A DNA stretch of 64,000 nt, taken from NCBI RefSeq assembly GCF_000024265.1, contig NC_013204.1, forward strand, positions 434,001 through 498,000, given 5' to 3'. The translations under genes were made by a program, and so were the position numbers. The DNA comes from Eggerthella lenta DSM 2243 (GTDB lineage Bacteria; Actinomycetota; Coriobacteriia; Coriobacteriales; Eggerthellaceae). Of this stretch, positions 32,188-40,358 are shown one piece after another. Every line of letters starts with the position of its first letter. Position 1 is the first letter of the stretch. Under the pieces are notes generated by a model. That model was not told the DNA's origin and ran no database searches. It worked only from the letters and a program-made list of their open reading frames with translations.

Positions 32188-32446
32188 GAAGCGAAGCGAG
32201 GGGTTTGTCTCGCCTCGCTCCCGTTTCGACCGCTCCCTCGCTCCGAGTTGTCCCCGAATGGCAAGCTATGACAAAGTTTGTTTTGGAGAACTTGGCTTTT
32301 TGCGAGTGGTGGAATTCGTGACCTGGCCTTATAGGGAGGTCTTTTCCCCGCGGTCGGCTCGAGGCGCTCCAAACTGCGTCGAAGATCGTCACAGGCCCGG
32401 TTTTGCGTCCGCACGCTCAGCGAGCGCGGAGAGAAAACGACGAAGA
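32188..32446. other. Gene-free stretch, AT-richer than its surroundings
   Basis: Open frames here (for example leftward around 32420-32070) lack ribosome sites and family features. The part 32260-32340 is visibly less GC-rich than the flanks. No function is assigned. Confidence 0.4.
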
Positions 32447-32466
32447 CTCCGCTGTTGGTGGCGGAG
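32447..32466 (-). terminator. Hairpin terminator of the leftward flavoprotein gene
   Basis: CTCCGC (32447-32452) and GCGGAG (32461-32466) form a stem with an 8-nt loop. On the minus strand it is followed by a T-rich TCTTCGTCGTTTTC. Confidence 0.65.
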
Positions 32467-32502
32467 CCTTCGCGGGGAGGGGACGCGCGATGAAACGTGC
32501 GG

Positions 32503-34206
32503 TTACGCTTTGTCGCCCAGCACCTGGCCGACGGTGTAGCCCATAAGACAGTTTCGGGTGTGGCTCAGGCAGTTCAGGTTGTGCGGATACGTGTTGAAGA
32601 ACATGCCGCCCGACGTGAGGCCGATGGCGAACAGGCCGTCGATGGGCTGGCGATCCTTGTCGAGCACGCGGCACTCGGTGTCCACCAGCAAGCCGCCTGC
32701 CGTGCACAGACCGTCGGCGAACTCCTTCGTAGCGTAGTAGGGCGGCGTGTCGATGGTCATCATCATCTCGCCAGGGAAGTTGAAGTCCTCGTCCTTGCCG
32801 GCGGCGGCCATCTCGTTCCAGCGCTCGATGGTGGCGACGAACTGGGCCTCGGGCACCTCCATGAGCTTCGCCAGTTCCTCCAGCGTGTCGGCCTTGAGAG
32901 CCTTCTCGCTCATGGCGGCCGCGGTCCACACTTCCTTCGGGCCGTAGCACGAGGAGCTGGGCGTCCAGATCTTGTCGATCTTCTCGCCGATGGCGCTGTC
33001 CACCACGTAGAAGTCGTACGTGCCCGGTTGCGCCTGGATGGCCAGCGCCAAATGCCCGTACGGCTCGTACTCGGGCGTGAAGCGCTCGCCCAGCTTGTTC
33101 ACGCGCAGATACGGCATGAGCTGCTCGGGGTCCAGCATGATGGCGTGCGGGAACTCGTCTTCGGCGGCGCCCACCGCCAGGCCCATCTGATGGCCGTCGC
33201 CGGTGTTGCCGAACGCGCCCGTCAGCCAGCTGCCCGGCACGCCGCGCGGACGGCAGCGCTCCTTGAGCATCTGCTGGTTGAACTCGTAGCCGCCGGTTGC
33301 CAGCACCACGCCCTTCGCGCAGTTGTACTGCTCAAATCCCTGGTCGCTCTGCACGATGACGCCCGTCACCTTGCCCGAGTCGTCGGTGACCAGCTGGCAG
33401 GCGGGGCAGCTGTAGCGGATTTCCACGCCGGCCTGCTCGAGGATGCCGGCGAGGATGCCCGCCAGCTCGCCCGGAGGGTAGGGCAGGTTGAGCGACGTGT
33501 TCCACGAGCGCGACAGAGAGGTCTTGTCCCATTCGTCGCGGAAGTCGGGAAAGTCGCCCGCGGCGAACGTCAGCGGGTAGTCGTCGAGGTTCTGGTTGTC
33601 GAAGTGGCTGATGTACCAGTCCACGGCTTCGCCGTTCTTCTCCAGCCAGTGGCGGTACAGCTCCATGTCGCCCTGGAAAGCGCAGTCGATCATGGCGTCG
33701 CTGATCCAGGCATCGGTGTCGTAGGTCATGCCCCAATGCTCGTGCAGTTTGGAGTTCGTGCCGCCGATGGTGGCGGAATTGTAGTTGCCGGTGGTCTGCT
33801 TCTCCACGGCCACCGTCTTGAGGCCCTGTTCGGCGCAGGCCAGCGCCGCCGCGTCGCCGGCGGGGCCGAGGCCGCACACCACCACGTCCACGTCGTGCGT
33901 GGCCACGATATCGCTTGCTGCGATGGGCTCGGCCACGAAGGCGATCTTGCCCTCGCCGGCGGCGCCCACCTCCACCTCTTCCACCACGGGCCACACGGCC
34001 TGGGCGGGGTCGGTGGTCTGCATGGCGCCTGCCGAGGCGCTGCCGGACGCCGAGGCGCCGGATGCGGTTGCCGCGTTCGCGGCATCGCCCGTCGTGCTTT
34101 GCGGCGCGCAGCCGGAGAGTCCCGCGAAGGCGGCGAGGCCGGCCGTGGCGGCCGCTCCCGTCAAAAACGAACGGCGGCTGAGCGTGCTCTTGTCAGGCTG
34201 GTTCAT
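32503..34206 (-). CDS. Tat-exported lipoprotein flavoprotein reductase 2
   Basis: About 567 residues: twin-arginine signal (LSRRSFLTGAAA), lipobox LSGC, a 40-residue Ala/Ser/Gly tether, then FAD fold (VDVVVCGLGPAGDAA, VAVEK) and the C-terminal block LFAIGLTSGGMFFNTYPHN. Same family as the 11408 and 36865 genes but clearly divergent, so probably a different electron acceptor. AGGGAGG lies just before ATG 34206. It is divergent from the LuxR gene at 34448. Confidence 0.87.
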   Translation of the reverse strand: MNQPDKSTLSRRSFLTGAAATAGLAAFAGLSGCAPQSTTGDAANAATASGASASGSASAGAMQTTDPAQAVWPVVEEVEVGAAGEGKIAFVAEPIAASDIVATHDVDVVVCGLGPAGDAAALACAEQGLKTVAVEKQTTGNYNSATIGGTNSKLHEHWGMTYDTDAWISDAMIDCAFQGDMELYRHWLEKNGEAVDWYISHFDNQNLDDYPLTFAAGDFPDFRDEWDKTSLSRSWNTSLNLPYPPGELAGILAGILEQAGVEIRYSCPACQLVTDDSGKVTGVIVQSDQGFEQYNCAKGVVLATGGYEFNQQMLKERCRPRGVPGSWLTGAFGNTGDGHQMGLAVGAAEDEFPHAIMLDPEQLMPYLRVNKLGERFTPEYEPYGHLALAIQAQPGTYDFYVVDSAIGEKIDKIWTPSSSCYGPKEVWTAAAMSEKALKADTLEELAKLMEVPEAQFVATIERWNEMAAAGKDEDFNFPGEMMMTIDTPPYYATKEFADGLCTAGGLLVDTECRVLDKDRQPIDGLFAIGLTSGGMFFNTYPHNLNCLSHTRNCLMGYTVGQVLGDKA

Positions 34207-34447
34207 GGTTCCTCCCTTGATCGATTGAAGCCGCAACGGCGGTCGACGTGTTCGGCCTCGTGCCCCTCGGCGTGGCTTCCTTGCATCACAGCATGGCAAA
34301 CGACGGGTCGAGCCGCATCTGACGAAACGGTAGATTTTTGCATTTTCCCAGGTGAGCGTCAATTGTTGTCGCGTCCTGACGAGCATGCATGCGGTAGGAT
34401 ACCCGTAAGCGATCTGATGGGCATGCGCGAGGCTGGGGAGGGGGCGC

Positions 34448-35932
34448 ATGATGCGCGCAAACAACATGAGGGTGGTTTTAGGCTCGGCGCTGCTGTGGGC
34501 GTGGGGGTTTCTCTGCTTTCTCAGCCCGGCGCTGTTTCCCGAGCGCGGCGGTCTCGATGCGAGCATCGGCTTGGAGTACGGGTTCTTCGCGTCGCAGGCC
34601 TCGGTGCTGGTATGCGCCGGCGTCGTGGTGCTTGTGTCGCGCTGGCGGCGCTTCATCGTGAAGCGTGGGGCGTTCTTCGTCGCGGCGCTGCTGGTTGCGC
34701 TGACTACGCTTGTGCTGACGTGGGCGGTGCGCGCGGATGCGCTGGCCGTGATCGTGGCTTGCGGGGTGATTGACGGCGGTGCCGTCATGCTGCTGGGCGT
34801 GGCGTGGGGCGCCCGCTACTCGCTGGGCTCTCAGCGCATGCGCTCGCTCGTGGTGCTGTCGTTCCTGGTGGCGTATCTGCTGTACCTCGTGGTGGCGCAG
34901 ATTCCCGGTCCGACGAGCATCGCGCTCGTCTGCGCGCTGCCCCTGGCGTCTTGGGCCTTGTGGCGCAGCGATGCGGTCATGCGCCATGAGCTGTCGTCGG
35001 AGGTGTTCCCCTCGCGTGCGGCGGCCGGGGAAGCCGCGACGCCCGGCGAGTTGATGGCCGGCTCGTGGGAGGCGCGCGTGCTTCCGTGGCGTGCCGTCAG
35101 CGTGCTGATCGCGGCCACGTTCATCGGCAACCTCATGGCGTCGGTGCTGATGGGGCGCTCGTATGCGGGTGTGGACAGCCTGTTCTTCGGCGGCATCGTG
35201 GTGTGTGCGAGCATCGCGACCATGATGCTCGTGCCCCTGACCGCGCGCCGCGCGTCGATTTCGGTTGACGGTGTGTACCGCATCACTGTCACGTTCACGG
35301 CGGTGGGGCTTGTCGCCATCATGGTGTTTGGGACGGCGGCCGTGCCCGTGGGCGGAGCGCTCGTGCAGGGCAGCGCGTTCTTCCTCCAGGTGCTCGTGTT
35401 CCTCGTCATCACCCAGAGCACGCAGGAGCTGGGACTGTCGCCGCTGCTGTCGTTCAGCGTGGGGCAGGGGCTCGTTTCGGGAGTGGTGTTTGCCGGCAAC
35501 GTAGTGGGCAAGCAGGTGTACGCCCTGTTCGGTTCCGGCGATTTCGTGCTGGACGTGATGTGCGGCCTGGGGCTGCTGGCGTTGTTCTTCATGCTGGTGC
35601 GGCGTGCGGGCGAAGCAGAATCGGCAGGCGTGCGCCTCTCGGCCGACTCGCCGGCGCTCGTCGAGCCCTCGGGCGACCCGGGCGAGCCTGTGGCCGCCGA
35701 TCCGGAGTCCGTCGTGCTCGAGCGCGCGACTCGTTTCGCGCAGAGCTACGGCCTGACGAATCGCGAGACCGAGGTGCTGGGCTATTTGGCGCGCGGCCGG
35801 ACGCTTCCCTACATCGCCGACGCCCTGTTCGTGACCACCGGTACGGTGAAGACCCACACTACCCACATCTACCGCAAGCTCGATGTGAACTCCCGCCAAG
35901 AACTCCTCGACCAACTGGACGCGTTCGGGTAG
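34448..35932 (+). CDS. LuxR-family regulator with membrane-spanning N-terminus (2)
   Basis: A 494-residue protein: about 12 hydrophobic segments over residues 10-385, an acidic linker (about 390-425), and a C-terminal LuxR helix-turn-helix (TNRETEVLGYLARGRT...GTVKTHTTHIYRKLDV). GGGGAGGGGG precedes ATG 34448. Divergent from flavoprotein 2, probably its regulator. The membrane domain may sense the acceptor or a metabolite; that is inference from the recurring gene pair. Confidence 0.86.
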   Translation: MMRANNMRVVLGSALLWAWGFLCFLSPALFPERGGLDASIGLEYGFFASQASVLVCAGVVVLVSRWRRFIVKRGAFFVAALLVALTTLVLTWAVRADALAVIVACGVIDGGAVMLLGVAWGARYSLGSQRMRSLVVLSFLVAYLLYLVVAQIPGPTSIALVCALPLASWALWRSDAVMRHELSSEVFPSRAAAGEAATPGELMAGSWEARVLPWRAVSVLIAATFIGNLMASVLMGRSYAGVDSLFFGGIVVCASIATMMLVPLTARRASISVDGVYRITVTFTAVGLVAIMVFGTAAVPVGGALVQGSAFFLQVLVFLVITQSTQELGLSPLLSFSVGQGLVSGVVFAGNVVGKQVYALFGSGDFVLDVMCGLGLLALFFMLVRRAGEAESAGVRLSADSPALVEPSGDPGEPVAADPESVVLERATRFAQSYGLTNRETEVLGYLARGRTLPYIADALFVTTGTVKTHTTHIYRKLDVNSRQELLDQLDAFG

Positions 35933-35970
35933 GGAGAGTTCTTGCGATCTACGACGTTTCCCTCAATACT

Positions 35971-35986
35971 GTAGTACATGTAATAC
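35971..35986. promoter_or_regulatory. Imperfect palindrome before the antitoxin/PIN locus
   Basis: GTAGTACATGTAATAC is symmetric as GTA-n-TACATGTA-n-TAC. It lies 17 nt before the antitoxin start, over the expected promoter, as for autoregulated toxin-antitoxin operons. Confidence 0.6.
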
Positions 35987-36002
35987 GTCGAAGGGAGGCG
36001 CG

Positions 36003-36287
36003 ATGGAGTCGGTTATGACCGTGCGGTTGAACGGCGATATGAAGGAGCGCGCTGCCGCGATCATGCGGCGTGAAGGCTACACGCCGTCCTCGGCCGTCAG
36101 GCGCCTGTTCGAATACACCGTGAAACACGACGGCCTTCCTTTCGAGAAGAGCGAGAAGCCCGATAGGGACGAGTTGCGCCGTCGCATCGAGGCGTTCGAT
36201 CAGGTGCACACGAAGCGCCCCTTGACGATGTCCGACGAAGAGCTGCGGGAAGCGCGTTTGAAGGATCGCTATGGATTTGATGCTTGA
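36003..36287 (+). CDS. RelB/DinJ-like ribbon-helix-helix antitoxin
   Basis: A 94-residue protein. Residues 1-35 fit a ribbon-helix-helix DNA-binding unit (MTVRLNGDMKERAAAIMRREGYTPSSAVRRLFE); the charged C-terminus would wrap the toxin. GAAGGGAGG before ATG 36003. It overlaps the PIN toxin gene by 17 nt. A RelB/DinJ-like antitoxin with a PIN partner is a mixed pairing seen in several genomes. Confidence 0.82.
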   Translation: MESVMTVRLNGDMKERAAAIMRREGYTPSSAVRRLFEYTVKHDGLPFEKSEKPDRDELRRRIEAFDQVHTKRPLTMSDEELREARLKDRYGFDA

Positions 36288-36714
36288 TACCAACATCATT
36301 CTCGACCATATCGGTCGACGCGAACCGTTTTACGAGCTGTCGCGCCGCGTATGCCTGCTGGGAGTGGTCCAGGAAGCGTCCACCTACATTAGCGTGAATA
36401 TGCTGACCGACATCTACTATCTGCTGCGCAAGGACTACGGCAGCGATGCTGCCCAGGAGATGATCGAGCATAATCTGTCGTTCCTTCAGATCGTAGGGGT
36501 ATCGCCGGAGGATGCAAGGCGGGCCCTCGGCTTGTGCTGGGCGGATTTCGAGGATTGCCTTGTCGCCCAATGCGCCGCGAAAATCAAAGCGGACTACATC
36601 GTCACGCGCAACGTCAAGGACTTCAAAGCGTCTCCTGTCGAAGCCGTCACCCCCGAAGAGCTGTTCGCCCGTCTGCGCGAGCAGGGCTTGGACTACGAAG
36701 AAGTGGAGTGGTAG
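36271..36714 (+). CDS. PIN-domain toxin (VapC-like ribonuclease)
   Basis: A 147-residue PIN domain. Acidic metal-binding positions are visible: Asp6 in MLDTNIIL, Asp/Glu near 49 in NMLTDIYY, DFEDCLVA around 91-94 and TRNVKDF near 112. PIN toxins cleave RNA. Start ATG 36271 lies inside the antitoxin gene with AAGGATCG upstream. Intact, apparently functional module. Confidence 0.85.
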   Translation: MDLMLDTNIILDHIGRREPFYELSRRVCLLGVVQEASTYISVNMLTDIYYLLRKDYGSDAAQEMIEHNLSFLQIVGVSPEDARRALGLCWADFEDCLVAQCAAKIKADYIVTRNVKDFKASPVEAVTPEELFARLREQGLDYEEVEW

Positions 36715-36864
36715 CGCGTTCGAAAAGAAGCCCCGCGCGGTGGGAGAGCCAGCGATGCCCAGGTTTGGAGCGCGCTGGAGCCGAGGGAGGGAAGATGGCC
36801 CCAGCGCGTTCTGGGGAGAGCGCGGCCGGCGGGCATAAGCGCGAACCGGCCGCCGGGAATTCGG

Positions 36865-38634
36865 TTACGCTTCAGCGAGATCCTTGCCCAGCATGTAGGC
36901 GAAGGTGTTGCAGTTCATGCCCAGGTTGTGGCCGCAGATGGCGAAGTTGTAGCAGTTCGCGTAGCTGTCGCCCACCATGATGCCCAGGTTGTACAGGCCC
37001 TCGATCGGCTCGTTCTGCTCGTCGCACACCTGCATGTTTTCGTTGGTGCGCAAGCCGCCTGTCACGCAGAGGAAGTTAGCGGGGCTCATCTCGAGCTTGC
37101 AGCCGTAGAACGGTCCTTCCTTGATGGGCGCGAGGAGCGTCGCGCTTTTGTGGAAGTCGTCGTCATACTTGGCTTCGCACAACTCGTTGTAGCGCTCGAC
37201 CGACTTCTTCGCGTTCTCGGGATCGAGCCCATCGAGTTGCGCGATAACCTCTTCGATGGTGTCGCCCTTGACGAACGTCCCTTTCTCCACATTGCTGTCC
37301 CACGAGGCGAGATACCCCTCGGGCGTAGTCGCGTTCTTGCCCTCGTTCTCCACGATGGTGGTGCCGAACGTTTCCCAGGTATCGAACCAGTTCGCGTAAG
37401 CGGTGTCCCAGATGCCGTAGCGCGTCATGTCGGGTTGCATCATCATGGCGTAGGTTCCGTACGAGAAGATGACGTCTTCGTTCGAGTAGCGCTCGCCCTT
37501 TTTGTTGAGCAGCAGTCCCGAGAAATCAGCGATAGACTGGCGGTAGGGCATGGGTCCCACGGCGTCGATCATCGGTGCGTTCGGAAGCGTTTGCTGCCAG
37601 GCGGCGCCCACCCACAGTCCCATCTTTTGGCCGTCGCCGGGGCCGAGGCCGCCGAACTGGAACATGGCGTCGTAATCAACTTCGTTGTACTGCAAAAGCG
37701 GTGCGACCCAGGAGCAGTACTTCGCCATCATGTCCTGGTTGGCGGAGAAGTCGCCCGTCGCCAGCACGATGGCCTTTCTGCCCACATATTTCACGTAGTT
37801 ACCGTCGGGGTCCTTGGCGACGATAGCGGAAACGCGCCCGGTGTTGTTATCCTCTCGGATAAGGTATTGGCCGATAGTGCTGTAGTGTATCTGGCCGCCC
37901 TGCTCCTTGATCTTCTCTTCGTACATGGCGATGACGAGGTTCTCGCCCGTGGCAGCGCCCGACTCTTTGCCGTCGGCCTGCTCCACCCAGTTATGGGAGC
38001 CGGGGTGCGCCGTGAACACGCCCTCGGTGTCGGTGTAGCCGATCTCCATCGTAGTGGTGTAGCCCTTCGCTTCCATGAGATCGATGAGCCAGTTCATGGT
38101 GGAGGCGCTGTTGTTGATCCACTTGTACCATTTCTTCTGGTCCACGCGATAGCCGTTGCGCGCCAGCTCTTGGCGGATGAAGCCGTCGATGGTGTCCTTC
38201 GTGTAGTCGGTAATGCCCAAGCGCTCGTGGAACTTCGTGCCGATGCCGTGGTTGGAGCCGCCGCGCGCAACTGGTTGGGAACTGGCGGCGAACAGGATCA
38301 CGTCGGCTCCCTCTTCCGTAGCGGATGCCGCGCAGGCCAAGCCGGAGACACCTGCGCCCACGACGATGATGTCGGCCTCGTAGGCTTGCGCGATCTCGCT
38401 GTCGGCTACGGGTTCGGGCGCGATCTCGAACGCCCAGGTCCCCTTGCTGATGGCCTCGGCGCTCAACTGCCCTGCGGTGCCGGAACTTGCCGAAGCGTTC
38501 GACGATGCGCCGCCGCTCGCGCCGCCCCCGTTCGCTGCGCAGCCTGCCAATCCGAATGCGGCGGTACCCGCACCTGCGAGCATCGCGCCTTTGAGGAAGC
38601 TGCGGCGGTCGAACGCCGTTCCCTTGGTGATCAT
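36865..38634 (-). CDS. Tat-exported lipoprotein flavoprotein reductase 3
   Basis: About 589 residues: twin-arginine motif (FDRRSFLKGA), lipobox LAGC, Gly/Ser/Ala tether, FAD fold (ADIIVVGAGVSGLA), and the closing block LYNLGIMVGDSYANCYNF. At the end of the second Rossmann strand it reads VILFAAS where the other two have V-E-K, so the acidic ribose-binding residue is missing. AAGGAGG precedes ATG 38634. Divergent from the LuxR gene at 38808. Confidence 0.87.
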   Translation of the reverse strand: MITKGTAFDRRSFLKGAMLAGAGTAAFGLAGCAANGGGASGGASSNASASSGTAGQLSAEAISKGTWAFEIAPEPVADSEIAQAYEADIIVVGAGVSGLACAASATEEGADVILFAASSQPVARGGSNHGIGTKFHERLGITDYTKDTIDGFIRQELARNGYRVDQKKWYKWINNSASTMNWLIDLMEAKGYTTTMEIGYTDTEGVFTAHPGSHNWVEQADGKESGAATGENLVIAMYEEKIKEQGGQIHYSTIGQYLIREDNNTGRVSAIVAKDPDGNYVKYVGRKAIVLATGDFSANQDMMAKYCSWVAPLLQYNEVDYDAMFQFGGLGPGDGQKMGLWVGAAWQQTLPNAPMIDAVGPMPYRQSIADFSGLLLNKKGERYSNEDVIFSYGTYAMMMQPDMTRYGIWDTAYANWFDTWETFGTTIVENEGKNATTPEGYLASWDSNVEKGTFVKGDTIEEVIAQLDGLDPENAKKSVERYNELCEAKYDDDFHKSATLLAPIKEGPFYGCKLEMSPANFLCVTGGLRTNENMQVCDEQNEPIEGLYNLGIMVGDSYANCYNFAICGHNLGMNCNTFAYMLGKDLAEA

Positions 38635-38724
38635 ACGGTCCTCCTTACCCCGAGCATGCGGTATTGCATGCTTGTTCAACGATTCGCAGTGTACGAATAT
38701 CCCGTCGGCAAACCTCACATAGCA

Positions 38725-38750
38725 TGGGTGAATTTCGCCGTTTTCACCCA
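38725..38750. promoter_or_regulatory. Inverted repeat between flavoprotein 3 and its LuxR gene
   Basis: TGGGTGAA (38725-38732) and TTCACCCA (38743-38750) are separated by 10 nt. The sequence differs from the ATGGGCCG repeats of the first pair, as expected if each LuxR protein has its own operator. Confidence 0.5.
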
Positions 38751-38807
38751 CGGAAGGGGGTGGGGAAGGTATGGTGGCATCATGGGAAGAGCATCGGGGA
38801 GGGTGCC

Positions 38808-40358
38808 ATGTTGAGGAAGATCTCGCGCGCGTTCGACGCATACAGCGTCGGGTTCGCTATCTACCTGGTTTTGAGCTCCACGTCGGCTTGGGGTTTGCTT
38901 CATATCGCATCCATGACGTCGCTTTCGTTCAGCGGTATGAGCGGCGGCGAGACCGCACGGTCTATTGGCTACATCGGCATTTTGTTCGCGTTCGGGTTGG
39001 GGTGCCTCTACTTCCCGTCCCAATGCAAGCGCGATACCACCTACCATTCCACCGTGTGCCTTGCGCTGGGATATGCGGGGCTGTTCGCGACGGTATTCGT
39101 GCAGAACGCGGCGCTGCAGAACCTTTCGGCGTTTCTTGTCGGAGCGGGGTCGTCGCTGTCCTTCGTGATGTGGCAGCGGCTGTTCGCCGAACAGGGTGCG
39201 GACGATGCAGCGCGCCGGATCATCGTCGGATCCGCATTGTCGGCGGTGTTCTACCTTGTCGTGACATGCATCGCTTGGTTTTGGCTGTACGCGATCGTGG
39301 TGTTCTGCGTTGTTGCGCTCAACGCGCTGTTCCTGCGACGCTGCCGCGGCAACGTGTTTCAGCGGGAGCCTTCGGGCATCGTTGTCGGGCAGAGCGGTGG
39401 CACGACGCTTGCTAACATCGTGTCCAGCACATGGCGCTACATGCTGTGCATTGCCGCAATCGGGTATGTCGGCGGGGTTTCGCGTATGTTCGCCCAGCAA
39501 AGCGGAAGCGATTCGTCTGTCTTGAACGTGACGCTGGCTCTTGGCATGCTGGTTGCGGCCGGCGGCCTGGCTTTGGTGTGGGACAAGGTGCGAGGTCGTC
39601 TGTCGTTTCCAGCGGTGTACACCGCGGTGTTCCTTGCGGTGATGACCGGCTTTTTGTTTCTGCCGTTCTTCGATGCGGGCTATCGCATGTTGTTCGCCGG
39701 GATGGCGAACGCGGCATTCTCGCTCGTGTCTATCTTCATGATGGTGACCTGCATCAAGATCGCCCATTTGCGCCAGGTGGACCCTATAGCCGTGTTCGGC
39801 GTGTTCTCGAGTATTGTGTACGGCGGGGTGTTGATCGGTCGCGCGGTGGGCGACGCTTTGGGACGGACGTACGACATCTCCCAGATTCTCGTAATTGCGC
39901 TCATGTCGACCTACGTACTATCGTTCGCGGGGGTTGTGGTCAACATGCGGCGCAAAGGAAAGGTTGATCGGGAGTTCGACCCGATCGGGGGAGCCGCTGA
40001 ATCCGAGCCTGAGGGCAAGGAGTTCTCGGGCGAAGGCGGCGCGGTTGCGCGCCCATCGGACGAGCGCCCTGCGCCCCGTCCTCTTGTGCGCAACGTCATC
40101 GTGGCGCAGGATATGGTTCCCGTGTACAGCCGTCTGCTAAAAAAGACCTACGGGCTGTCAAATCGCGAGACCGACGTGCTTGAGCTGATCATGCGCGGTC
40201 GCGATGTGGCGCGCATGTCGGAAACGCTGTTCGTGTCGGAGAACACCGTGCGCTCGCACTGCAAGAACCTGTACCGGAAGCTCGATGTGCACAATCGTCA
40301 GCAGGTTTTCGACCTGGTGGAAGAGTTCAGGAAGAGAGAGGAATGCGATGTCGATTAA
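38808..40358 (+). CDS. LuxR-family regulator with membrane-spanning N-terminus (3)
   Basis: About 516 residues: roughly 12 hydrophobic segments to residue 380, a charged linker, then the LuxR helix-turn-helix (SNRETDVLELIMRGRD...NTVRSHCKNLYRKLDV). GGGGAGGG precedes ATG 38808. Its stop codon lies 11 nt inside the next gene, an HsdS-HsdM-like fusion, so the two are translationally coupled. Likely regulator of flavoprotein 3. Confidence 0.86.
   Translation: MLRKISRAFDAYSVGFAIYLVLSSTSAWGLLHIASMTSLSFSGMSGGETARSIGYIGILFAFGLGCLYFPSQCKRDTTYHSTVCLALGYAGLFATVFVQNAALQNLSAFLVGAGSSLSFVMWQRLFAEQGADDAARRIIVGSALSAVFYLVVTCIAWFWLYAIVVFCVVALNALFLRRCRGNVFQREPSGIVVGQSGGTTLANIVSSTWRYMLCIAAIGYVGGVSRMFAQQSGSDSSVLNVTLALGMLVAAGGLALVWDKVRGRLSFPAVYTAVFLAVMTGFLFLPFFDAGYRMLFAGMANAAFSLVSIFMMVTCIKIAHLRQVDPIAVFGVFSSIVYGGVLIGRAVGDALGRTYDISQILVIALMSTYVLSFAGVVVNMRRKGKVDREFDPIGGAAESEPEGKEFSGEGGAVARPSDERPAPRPLVRNVIVAQDMVPVYSRLLKKTYGLSNRETDVLELIMRGRDVARMSETLFVSENTVRSHCKNLYRKLDVHNRQQVFDLVEEFRKREECDVD

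Noticed and set aside
32070-32420. Leftward small frames between the EthD operon and flavoprotein 2
   Set aside because: Cross the strong terminator at 32149-32187 and have no ribosome site or family pattern.
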